64,000 nt of DNA from NCBI RefSeq assembly GCF_000204925.1, contig NC_015435.1, positions 796,001 to 860,000 on the forward strand. Reading direction: 5' to 3'. The notes beneath the pieces are model-generated. The model worked only from the letters and a program-made list of their open reading frames with translations. It did not search any database and was not told the origin of the DNA. This document shows positions 56,731-64,000 of this stretch, in pieces. Each line of letters begins with the position of its first letter. Position 1 is the first letter of the stretch. Source of the DNA: Metallosphaera cuprina Ar-4 (GTDB lineage: Archaea > Thermoproteota > Thermoprotei_A > Sulfolobales > Sulfolobaceae). The position numbers were made by a program, and so were the translations under genes.

Positions 56731-56957
56731 ATGATGACCGGGAAAACAGTAAATGAAATAATTAACAATCCAGGGCTGTTGGGGAACCTAGCGTTTAAGG
56801 TCTGTGATAAGCTAAAGAGTGATGTCATTACACAAAGGCTTGACTTGATGAGATTTTAGAGACCGAACGGCAACGTTATGGTGAGCACGCAAAAGCTATA
56901 AAAGAGTTACGAGAAAGAAATAGAAAGAACACTCAAGCGATAGAGGAACTTCAATAG
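56731..56957 (+). pseudogene. Decayed DUF3782-like (PD-(D/E)XK) gene, N-terminal part
   Basis: From ATG 56731 the frame reads MMTGKTVNEIINNPGLLGNL, AFKVCDKLKSDVITQRLDLM, RF and stops at 56857. In another frame ETERQRYGEHAKAIKELRER, NRKNTQAIEELQ follows directly and stops at 56955. The joined sequence has the coiled-coil pattern of DUF3782 proteins, which in Sulfolobales precede a PD-(D/E)XK nuclease-like domain; that domain is missing. Confidence 0.5.
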
Positions 56958-56962
56958 CGCAC

Positions 56963-57042
56963 GTTGAAAAGCAAAGGGTTCTGTGTGAAGCATAAATACG
57001 TTTGACCGAAAACGTGGAATGATGTACGCTACAAAGGATAAT
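56963..57042 (+). pseudogene. Remnant of FkbM methyltransferase 3' end, upstream of GT2 copy C
   Basis: The stretch beginning TTGAAAAGCAAAGGGTT and ending ATGTACGCTACAAAGGATAA is a decayed form of the end of the intact FkbM gene (48229). As in copies A and B it lies directly before a GT2 gene. Confidence 0.7.
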
Positions 57043-57094
57043 CATTTCACCTAATCACAGTTAATCTTTAATGTTTTTCTAATCATTCTCTATC

Positions 57095-58069
57095 GTGATT
57101 AGCGTCATCGTTACTGAGTACAACAAGAGGGGTTATTTAAAGCACGCTTTGAATAGCGTCTTCAATCAGACTCTAGACAAGGGTCTTTATGAGGTTATCT
57201 TGACTAAGAAGGAAGAAGATAGAGAGGTTGACGATTACGCTAGAAAAAATGGGGCTAAGATAATTTATGACGATTCTAAAAGACAAGGGGAGTTCACGTA
57301 TAATGCCATACAAGAGGCTAAGGGTGACATAATAACCGTCCTGGATGATGACGACATGTATGATGAGAACAGACTTCAGGTCATTAACAAGGCCTTCAAA
57401 GAGAGGAGGATAGGAGGATTTAGGAATCAAGTCATACTAATAGATCAGTCCGGTAATAAGGTAGGAGAGAGAGGAATCAAGGAGGACGTTTTACTGAACC
57501 CCAAAACTTATAATCATCGTAAGCACATCGGGTTGCTCGGCAATAGTTCCTCTATGGCGTTAAGGAGGGAGTTAATAGAACCTGACCTAAAGTCTATAGA
57601 GCTAGCGGTCGACAGTTACCTAGCCTTCGTCTCAATTTGTAATAAACTTTATGAAGGTCTCTATAACGTGAAGGGTAAGCTCACGTTATACAGAGTTCAT
57701 CCTAAAAACACTAGCAATTTTCGATTTGATTCTAAATCAATTACTTTGACCTCAAGATACTTCCACGATTATAATCTAGTTTATAATAAATTTAGAGGAC
57801 ATAGTAAAGAAATAGATAAAACCTTAATGCTATATTTATCAAGCAGTAAAGTCTCTATCTATTTGCTCAGTTTGTCTTCAAATAGAAGGCCTGAAGTGAA
57901 CCTCACAACGCAAGAGAAGATGATCTTTTCCAATCCTTGCATAAATCCATATTCTCTGAAGCGTAAGATAAGGCGTACAACTGTAGGTCTTATTTTGTTT
58001 TTACCTAACCCGCTGAGAGATAAAATAGTTCTTTTCGGTTTAAAGAAAACGTGGAGAAGAGCTTTATAA
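57095..58069 (+). CDS. GT2 glycosyltransferase, paralogue copy C
   Basis: The 324 aa protein starts with GTG (MISVIVTEYNKRGYLKHALN) and has the metal site ITVLDDDDMYDENRL. It is near-identical to copy A through most of the first 200 residues and diverges after about residue 210; the C-terminal LILFLPNPLRDKIVL helix is retained. It is higher in GC than copy B. Likely the same reaction on another acceptor. The DUF3782-like pseudogene and methyltransferase remnant lie upstream. Confidence 0.85.
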   Translation: MISVIVTEYNKRGYLKHALNSVFNQTLDKGLYEVILTKKEEDREVDDYARKNGAKIIYDDSKRQGEFTYNAIQEAKGDIITVLDDDDMYDENRLQVINKAFKERRIGGFRNQVILIDQSGNKVGERGIKEDVLLNPKTYNHRKHIGLLGNSSSMALRRELIEPDLKSIELAVDSYLAFVSICNKLYEGLYNVKGKLTLYRVHPKNTSNFRFDSKSITLTSRYFHDYNLVYNKFRGHSKEIDKTLMLYLSSSKVSIYLLSLSSNRRPEVNLTTQEKMIFSNPCINPYSLKRKIRRTTVGLILFLPNPLRDKIVLFGLKKTWRRAL

Positions 58070-58200
58070 ATCAAAGGATAGATTTGAAGGTCACTTATTT
58101 TTGAAGGTTAAGTCTCTTTAACGTAACTGCTTTGTTAAGATCAAAGGTAATGAGATCTTAAAATGTCTTGGTAGGTCTATTCATCAAGGCGAGCCGAAGC

Positions 58201-58212
58201 GTTCTATAGAAC
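58201..58212. repeat. Palindrome GTTCTATAGAAC
   Basis: A 12-bp perfect palindrome containing the same 10-bp core as the tandem sites at 56492-56514. It lies 83-94 nt before the GTG start of the membrane protein at 58295. Confidence 0.4.
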
Positions 58213-58294
58213 AGTGAAAATAGAGTCCAAGCTTAATCGAAAAGACGTAGTGATGTGTAATCAAAGGTCCAGTTCTTCCTGAGAGGACTTAAAT

Positions 58295-61183
58295 GTGGTT
58301 GAGGAAGCTTTAGCACCACCTTTTGCCTCACCTCCCATTAAGGAAGACGTTGAAAAAACATATTATACCACTGGACCTCTATCAAGCATGGATCAGATAA
58401 CGCGTTATCTGTTAGCTGCACTTATGGACTCAATCGTTGGGGTCATTCCGTTCTTTAATTTACCGTTTAACGAAAGCTTAGGAATAGTCCTCTTAATCGC
58501 CATGATTTTCTCTTTAATCGGCAGCGACCTATCACTGACTCTACCAGTGGCTTTAGTTCCCTTCACTTACTTCTCCCACTCTTACGTTCTCCTCTTGAGC
58601 TCTGCCTTAGCGTCTCTCATATCCTATTACCTTAAGGAATTGTCCACATCGTTCCTAGGTTTTCTGGGACTTTCGCTTTTAGTCCTCAACGTTCAGGCTG
58701 GTTTACAGGTCGCGGCGTTCTCTGCATTAATAATCTCCTTGGTTTACCTGAAACTCGACTTAAGGGGAGGCCTTATAACAGGTTTAATATTAATAATTGT
58801 AATAAGTCTTCTTAACCTGAAACCGGGGGTAAGTTCCTCCCTTGTTAACCCACTTTCGCTTACGATGTTTTACTCCTTTTTATTTAGCGTTCTAGGGATT
58901 GTAGTGGAGGATAGGAAGTTACCTAGTAGGTTCCCAAGGACTCCCACAGCGCTCCTGATATACCCTCTCGTTACTCTCATCTTAGGTTCCCCTGAGAGTT
59001 ACTATTGGTGGTCCTCGCTCTCATTTTACTTTAATCAGAGCCCGCTTTCCCTTTGGGTTCCCTTTTCCTACTTCCCTCAGCTCAACCAAGCGTTAGGGAC
59101 CTGGGCTCTATCTCACTTAACGTCTCACTTCCTCGGAGCTTTCGGAATCAACGTTTACGTAGCCTCATTGACTTACGTTTCAGGGATCACCTCTTTTTTA
59201 CTTTTCAAAAAGTTTAACTCTAGGATTTCAACCATTCTCGCACTGGTCTATCAGTTGCTCTCTCCCTTTCAAGACCCTTATCTGCTTTTAGGTTACGCAG
59301 TTCTCCCTTTCTTAGCTTACCTAACCACAGTTAAAGTTCGCAATCCCATCAAGTATTCAGCTATAATGCTGTCCTCAGTGATCGGATCCTCATTCGTTTT
59401 GTTTCCGGTTTCGGCCATAGTTACCTCAGTTCTCACCTACAAAAGGGAGGCTGGTTGGATATCTTTAGCTATCTTAGGTGCGAACTCCTTCTGGATAATA
59501 CCTTATCTAATTTTTGGGGGTCCGGTCTCTCCTGTAATCTCAAACTATTTCTTTCCCTTAGCCTTCATAATTCCCGCAGTTATGATCCTCGCAAAATGGG
59601 TTGAAAAAACTAGAGTCGTGATAGCTGTAGGCTCTTTAGTTTACCTTCTCTCAGGTTTACCGTGGAACGAGGCGCTTTACCCCGTTGCTATACTATCCTT
59701 ATTGCTCCTGTTGAATGAAGACGTAAGAAAGGCGATCACAGGAATAACGATCTTCCTGCTGTTGTTAGCCTCTGTTTTGCAGATCGCGAACTACCATTCC
59801 ATAGCGGTCCCCTCCGAGATAGCTAAGATTGACAAACAGGTTGAGAACGCGACGCTAGTTTCATGGAACTACTCCTTTCCCCTACTCTCTTCCGCCCCGG
59901 TTAACTTCTCGGTCCTACCTAGCTCTCTCGTTCAATACTTCGTAAACGGTAATGGTAACGTTACGTATAACGAAAACTATACAGGGTTGATTAAGCTTAG
60001 GTCCATATTGCCGGCTAACCTGAGCGTAAGTTATGCAACTTGGAAACCTGAAATCGAGGGTGAAACCATATTGAACTCTACTCACTTCTCCCTTAACTAC
60101 TCCTCAAACAATATCTCAGTTTCGGGATCAACGTTTGAGGCGTTAAGGGGAGGTCAGTTCATCGGATGGAGAGTTCCGAACCTGACGAACTTCTCAATAT
60201 CGATCGTTGGAGATTGGGTTGTCTCGTCGTACTCGGAAGACTTCTTCTTAACCTACAATCTGTCCAACCAAAGTTCTTACCCTATTAACTTCAACACTCT
60301 CATAATACCCTTTCAGAGCAATAGTGAGCTGGTTCTCTTCAACGGCTCAAGTGAGTTTCGTTCTATAGGGAGTGGAGCTCCTTTACCACAGAGGGGTCCC
60401 TTTAACGTAACCTTCTCGTTCATAGAGGCTGGCAATAGGACTACACTCTACTCCGAGACCGTTAATGGTAGAGAGTTTTTAGAGGAAGTTAACACGACCT
60501 TACCTGATAGGGATCTCGCTTTCGGGTTTTTAATACCGATACATGACGAGCTCAACTTGAGCCTGGTGGAGATATCCTACTTCTTCCCAATTAAGGTTAC
60601 TGAGAGTTGGGTTTCCTGGTACTCATCCGTCCCTGTGACCGTGAGGCTAACCTCTTCAGTTCCATTGAACGGGACGCTTTACTACACCTCAACGCCAATA
60701 AAGCTTGAGGTTAACGGGAGCCCTATAACTAATGGATCCACAGTTCAGGACCTGAAGGAAATCAACTTCTTGACTGAAGGTTTCGTTAACATAACCATGT
60801 TAAAGTCCGTTGACTCTAAGACAGTTTACGTTGTGGGTAGGCCAAACGTTAACACAAGTTATTCCTTTAAGGTTACTCCAATCCTCAACGGAGAGAAGAT
60901 AGTGACTGAGTCTGAGCTCCCTTTAAACTTCTCAGTCTATAACATGGGATATGCAGTTAAGGTAAACGGGATATTCATTAAAGGGTATAATGGAACTCTA
61001 CCACCTGGGAAAAACGTAGTTGAGCTAGTTTACCCCAGTTACTCCACGATGGAGTACGTTGGATTAGGCGTTTCGCTACTTTCCTTTGCTCTCGCCATTT
61101 TACAAGACTACGTTAGGTCTGGGCTACTCCTTTTAACGACTCTGACGAGATCTTCTAGGCTTAAAGCTAAAGGAGGATCTTAA
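58295..61183 (+). CDS. Large membrane protein with external sequon-rich domain
   Basis: The 962 aa protein has about 12 helices from residue 35 to 500, an external beta-rich region (about 505-900) dense in N-x-S/T sequons, and a last helix near 918-940 with a basic end (RSSRLKAKGGS). No family is recognised. The arrangement resembles that of the 797 aa protein at 42482 in topology but the sequences are not obviously similar. It is likely a cell-surface glycoprotein or membrane transferase. GTG at 58295 opens the frame; the ATG two bases earlier is out of frame. GC content is higher than the island to its left, which marks the island border. Confidence 0.65.
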   Translation: MVEEALAPPFASPPIKEDVEKTYYTTGPLSSMDQITRYLLAALMDSIVGVIPFFNLPFNESLGIVLLIAMIFSLIGSDLSLTLPVALVPFTYFSHSYVLLLSSALASLISYYLKELSTSFLGFLGLSLLVLNVQAGLQVAAFSALIISLVYLKLDLRGGLITGLILIIVISLLNLKPGVSSSLVNPLSLTMFYSFLFSVLGIVVEDRKLPSRFPRTPTALLIYPLVTLILGSPESYYWWSSLSFYFNQSPLSLWVPFSYFPQLNQALGTWALSHLTSHFLGAFGINVYVASLTYVSGITSFLLFKKFNSRISTILALVYQLLSPFQDPYLLLGYAVLPFLAYLTTVKVRNPIKYSAIMLSSVIGSSFVLFPVSAIVTSVLTYKREAGWISLAILGANSFWIIPYLIFGGPVSPVISNYFFPLAFIIPAVMILAKWVEKTRVVIAVGSLVYLLSGLPWNEALYPVAILSLLLLLNEDVRKAITGITIFLLLLASVLQIANYHSIAVPSEIAKIDKQVENATLVSWNYSFPLLSSAPVNFSVLPSSLVQYFVNGNGNVTYNENYTGLIKLRSILPANLSVSYATWKPEIEGETILNSTHFSLNYSSNNISVSGSTFEALRGGQFIGWRVPNLTNFSISIVGDWVVSSYSEDFFLTYNLSNQSSYPINFNTLIIPFQSNSELVLFNGSSEFRSIGSGAPLPQRGPFNVTFSFIEAGNRTTLYSETVNGREFLEEVNTTLPDRDLAFGFLIPIHDELNLSLVEISYFFPIKVTESWVSWYSSVPVTVRLTSSVPLNGTLYYTSTPIKLEVNGSPITNGSTVQDLKEINFLTEGFVNITMLKSVDSKTVYVVGRPNVNTSYSFKVTPILNGEKIVTESELPLNFSVYNMGYAVKVNGIFIKGYNGTLPPGKNVVELVYPSYSTMEYVGLGVSLLSFALAILQDYVRSGLLLLTTLTRSSRLKAKGGS

Positions 61184-61306
61184 CTATGTCCTTCACTGGA
61201 GGAAGGCGAGTTTAGCTTCACGTTTAAATCACTTCACATCCAAAATCTTTTCCATGATTTTCATCCGAGCTTTCAGACCAGGCGTTCAGACCACTATTTA
61301 ATCAAC

Positions 61307-62818
61307 TCACATGTACTCCCAAACTCCCTTCCCCTTGTAATTATACACCACCGTTTTGTACGTCGTTACGTGCTCAATGGTGTAGCCTATCCCTTCCCTT
61401 CCTAAACCCGAGTCCTTCCTCCCTCCAAAAGGGAAGTAACCTATGCCGTGCCTAGGGAAGTCGTTAATGTAGATCGCTCCCACCTCTAACATCCTTATAG
61501 CCTTCCTTATCTTGTTTATGTCGTTGCCGAAAACGGACGCGTCCAACCCATATCTCCTTGAGTTGCTCAGGGATATCGCTTCGTCTACGTTCTCGACCTT
61601 AACCATCACCGCTACCGAGAGGAATACCTCCTTTTTATAAAGGTATAACTCCTTCACCCTCTCCTTTTCGATTTCTAAGAGAGTTGGCTCAACGTAGTTG
61701 TCCTTTATCCTCTTACCCCCAAAGAGGATCCTCGCCCCCTTCTCAGTCGCGTCTTTGATTGCGAACTCTAACTCGTCAACTGTACCCTTCTCTATCACCG
61801 GGCCCATGTTCACCTCCTCCCTAGGGTCTCCAATCTTAACCTTCTTTAGTTCCTCAATTAAAGTCCCCTTAAGCGGATCGTAGACGTTAGGCTCTGAGAA
61901 CACGAACTTTATCGAATCGCAACGTTGACCGCTGTAGGAAGTCATTGAGGTCGCGATCTTTTGGGCCGTATAGGTAGGATCAGAGTCGTCTAAAACGATC
62001 GCGGAGTCGCCACCTCCCAACTCCATAACGTATTGCTTCACCCCTCCTAGTCTGATAACCTTCTCTCCAGTCTCAGTGCTTCCGGTGAAGGATATCACTC
62101 CGATCCTCTTGTCGGAAATGATCTTGTCCATCTCCTTGCCGGGGACTGTGAGAACTCCGAGTCCGTGTCTAGGGAATCCGGCAATCTCTGCTATCCTGGC
62201 GAAAAGCAACGCAGGCAAGGGAGTTCTGCTTGCCGGCTTGATCAGTATCGCGTTTCCTGCGACCGTTGAGTAAACGAACTTGTTAACTACGTCAAATAAG
62301 GGATAATTAAAGGGAGTTATAGCTAGGACGACTCCCACAGGTTCCCTCCTCACTATGGCCTCCGTTTCCAAGCTTTCAGAACTCCAATCTCCCGGTACGT
62401 ATTCTCCGTACAATTTTCTAACGTCCAGGTCCGCTCTAATCAGTCTTTCAATGGACGCGTTAACCTCACCGTTTGCCGCAGCTCTAGTTTTCCCGTTACC
62501 TACGATCAGCGCTTCGATCAGGTCTTCCCTGAACTTGTCTAAAAGCGACGCCATGTCATGAAACGTTTTGAGCCTCTTCTCACCCGGCATATCCCTTACT
62601 TCCCACCTTCCCTTCTCATAGATCTTGGTGAGCGCCTGGTCTATCATTTGGTCGGGTATCCTCGGGACCCTGGCGAAAACTGTTAAGTCTATAGGTGAGA
62701 TGACGTCTTCAAACTCCTTACTTGAGACCCAATCGCCAACCAAGTAAGTCTTAAACGACGGGATCTTAGAGTCGAATGACACTATCTCTTTAAGTTCAGG
62801 AGATATCTTAAGTTCCAT
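61307..62818 (-). CDS. gapN: Aldehyde dehydrogenase, probable non-phosphorylating GAPDH (GAPN)
   Basis: From the ATG at 62818 the product is 503 aa. ALDH signatures: [16 protein letters not shown], the NAD(P) fold with [14 protein letters not shown], the general base in [12 protein letters not shown], and the nucleophile in [13 protein letters not shown] (Cys). A C-terminal [17 protein letters not shown] closes the active site. It oxidises glyceraldehyde 3-phosphate (or a related aldehyde) to the acid with NAD(P), the route used in Sulfolobus instead of the phosphorylating enzyme, and fits the Entner-Doudoroff genes in the window. Starts at 62887 would add 23 unconserved residues; a TATA element 26 nt before 62818 favours the shorter form. 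Confidence 0.8.
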   Translation of the reverse strand: MELKISPELKEIVSFDSKIPSFKTYLVGDWVSSKEFEDVISPIDLTVFARVPRIPDQMIDQALTKIYEKGRWEVRDMPGEKRLKTFHDMASLLDKFREDLIEALIVGNGKTRAAANGEVNASIERLIRADLDVRKLYGEYVPGDWSSESLETEAIVRREPVGVVLAITPFNYPLFDVVNKFVYSTVAGNAILIKPASRTPLPALLFARIAEIAGFPRHGLGVLTVPGKEMDKIISDKRIGVISFTGSTETGEKVIRLGGVKQYVMELGGGDSAIVLDDSDPTYTAQKIATSMTSYSGQRCDSIKFVFSEPNVYDPLKGTLIEELKKVKIGDPREEVNMGPVIEKGTVDELEFAIKDATEKGARILFGGKRIKDNYVEPTLLEIEKERVKELYLYKKEVFLSVAVMVKVENVDEAISLSNSRRYGLDASVFGNDINKIRKAIRMLEVGAIYINDFPRHGIGYFPFGGRKDSGLGREGIGYTIEHVTTYKTVVYNYKGKGVWEYM

Positions 62819-62838
62819 AAGAACATTGTGTAAGCATG

Positions 62839-62851
62839 GAATATATTCGTA
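62839..62851 (-). promoter_or_regulatory. TATA box of the GAPN-like gene
   Basis: Minus-strand ACGAATATATTCC, centred about 26 nt before ATG 62818, supports a leaderless start there. Confidence 0.5.
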
Positions 62852-63132
62852 ACTGGAAATCATAGAGGAAGGTTGTGGTGGGAGCACCTAAGTTTGATGA
62901 GGTTCATTGGACCTGAGCTGTTGAAACGATTTAGGAACTTGACGATTGAGACGTTCCACCTGATAACAACGTTTTCCCTGCGTTTACTCCTGCCTTATCG
63001 AATTTCCTCAACGTCCTAACTAGTCATCTCTTTTTGAAGAGTTCAAATTCCACGTTCCCCAACAATGAACGCGTTAAGTTAGTCAGGAGAGAACCGTTCT
63101 CCTATCATTGAAATTAGTGGATAAAAAGGATT
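62852..63132. other. Intergenic stretch
   Basis: Between the GAPN-like gene and the end of the phosphodiesterase gene, both on the minus strand. A T-rich tract at about 63125-63138 may end the latter. No gene seen. Confidence 0.35.
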
Positions 63133-64000
63133 TTATTTTTGATATATCTTTAGAGGTATCTCCATCTCATCCTTTGACATGCCGCCGTGAGTGCCGACGT
63201 AAGTTGCCTCCTCGTCCTCCCAATACATGTACACCCTGTTGTCAGTGGGAACCGCCGCGTAATCTGGAACGTTAGGTCCTCCAGTTATCTTAGTCAACTC
63301 CTCCCTGTTCAACGTGATGAGACCAATTGCGGATAAGTAATCGGATGGGTCCCTTCTAGACATGAACATTAAGTTCCTATGATCTCCGTAAGGAGGCAGA
63401 TCTACGTAATTCAAAAGGTCCTTATCTAACTTAACCACTCCCTCCACAGGTACGTGTCCGTGATCGGCGGTTACGACTACGCTGTATCTCTGCTCTAGCT
63501 TCTCAGCTAACTTACTGGCTAGGTTTACGGTCTCCCTCGCCGTTTCCACCGTGTGTACGGAGTTGGGTCCGAACCTGTGACTCACCGAATCGACGTAGGG
63601 TAGATAAAGGAAGACGAACTTGGGATCGTTCCTTTCAATCGTTTCCAACGTTTGCGTCACGGAGTCCCAAGGGGAGGAATAGGTGACAACGTTGCCCAGC
63701 TTCCTATAGAACTTCGTAGCCAGGTTATAAGAGGGGGAGACTATCAGGTCCTTCTCTCCAAGGTAGGTATTAACTCTAATTTCGCTGTCCTCTTTCAGCA
63801 AGTTGACTATCCTCCCGTTTTCCTTATCTAAGATCCTCCAACCCATTATCCCGTGAACTCCTGGAGGTTGAGACGTAAGCAAAGTCGTTATGACCGTGAT
63901 CGTGATTGTCGGGAAGACGGAGTGTATCCTCTCAGCCTGAAAGCCGATCTTCTGAGCTAGTGAGTAGCCTAGGCCGTCCACAAGTATTACGACAACTCTA
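63133..64000 (-). CDS. Alkaline-phosphatase-superfamily phosphodiesterase/nucleotide pyrophosphatase, 5' end outside
   Basis: The reading frame is open to the right edge of the window: upstream of the GTG at 63981 it continues as VVVILVDGLG, the usual first strand of the family, so the start lies outside. Metal-binding and catalytic positions: Asp in VDGLG, Thr nucleophile in VFPTITITVITTLLTSQPPG, YVDSVSHRFG (Asp and His), TADHGHV (Asp and His) and GTHGG (His). All are retained. Family members cleave phosphodiester or pyrophosphate bonds; substrate unknown. At least 289 residues are within the window. Confidence 0.83.
   Translation of the reverse strand, partial: RVVVILVDGLGYSLAQKIGFQAERIHSVFPTITITVITTLLTSQPPGVHGIMGWRILDKENGRIVNLLKEDSEIRVNTYLGEKDLIVSPSYNLATKFYRKLGNVVTYSSPWDSVTQTLETIERNDPKFVFLYLPYVDSVSHRFGPNSVHTVETARETVNLASKLAEKLEQRYSVVVTADHGHVPVEGVVKLDKDLLNYVDLPPYGDHRNLMFMSRRDPSDYLSAIGLITLNREELTKITGGPNVPDYAAVPTDNRVYMYWEDEEATYVGTHGGMSKDEMEIPLKIYQK

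Noticed and set aside
1-64000. CRISPR arrays, tRNA or rRNA genes, complete insertion sequences
   Set aside because: No regularly spaced repeats, no tRNA-like cloverleaf with GGTTC arm and no transposase motif were recognised by eye; short or degenerate cases could be missed.

Overview
The window is chromosomal DNA of a thermoacidophilic crenarchaeon of the order Sulfolobales, most like Metallosphaera, Sulfuracidifex or Acidianus; the genus cannot be fixed from sequence alone. The evidence is a 4-hydroxybutyryl-CoA dehydratase with all its Fe-S ligands (3-hydroxypropionate/4-hydroxybutyrate cycle), a gluconate dehydratase, glucose dehydrogenase and aldehyde dehydrogenase of the archaeal Entner-Doudoroff type, many GTG/TTG starts, and TATA boxes about 25-27 nt upstream of start codons, as expected for leaderless mRNAs. 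No rRNA, tRNA, CRISPR array or intact transposase gene was recognised.

Layout. 1-24.6 kb is mostly ordinary metabolism: hotdog thioesterase (cut by the edge), FAD oxidoreductase, GH15 glucan hydrolase, 4-hydroxybutyryl-CoA dehydratase, a formate dehydrogenase operon (catalytic subunit, DUF1641, FdhD), a ferritin-like di-iron protein, an APC permease, a peroxiredoxin, a cyclase-family hydrolase, PIG-L deacetylase, gluconate dehydratase, radical SAM protein, glucose dehydrogenase, an S9 peptidase and glycosyltransferases. 24.6-33.6 kb carries a complete urease operon (ureAB fusion, C, F, G, D, E) beside an NCS1 transporter with a cysteine-rich tail and a broken amidase gene. 33.7-49.2 kb is a surface-polysaccharide region: dTDP-rhamnose genes (rmlBADC), GT2 and GT4 glycosyltransferases, a flippase, a large membrane protein and an FkbM methyltransferase. 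49.2-58.2 kb is an AT-rich accessory island with orphan proteins, decayed genes and two adjacent paralogues carrying HsdR-N-like domains that have lost the catalytic Glu, one of them fused to a TPR array. 58.3-64 kb returns to higher GC: a large membrane glycoprotein-like protein, a GAPN-like dehydrogenase and an alkaline-phosphatase-superfamily hydrolase cut by the right edge.

How the genes work together. RmlA-D make dTDP-L-rhamnose for the glycosyltransferases, whose lipid-linked products the flippase would export. The urease operon would release ammonia from urea, possibly supplied by the adjacent transporter or from purine breakdown. Gluconate dehydratase, glucose dehydrogenase and the GAPN-like enzyme are steps of the branched Entner-Doudoroff route, with GH15 feeding glucose.

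The dominant theme is gene birth and decay. A GT2 gene is present three times, each copy following an intact or ruined FkbM methyltransferase 3' end. At least ten broken genes or gene remnants were found by reading across frames: SRPBCC, two GT4, two GT2, amidase, a membrane protein with a large internal deletion, a second copy of part of rmlA, an unidentified beta-rich protein and a DUF3782-like protein. The best candidate for an undescribed system is the pseudo-nuclease/TPR pair at 53.1-56.4 kb.
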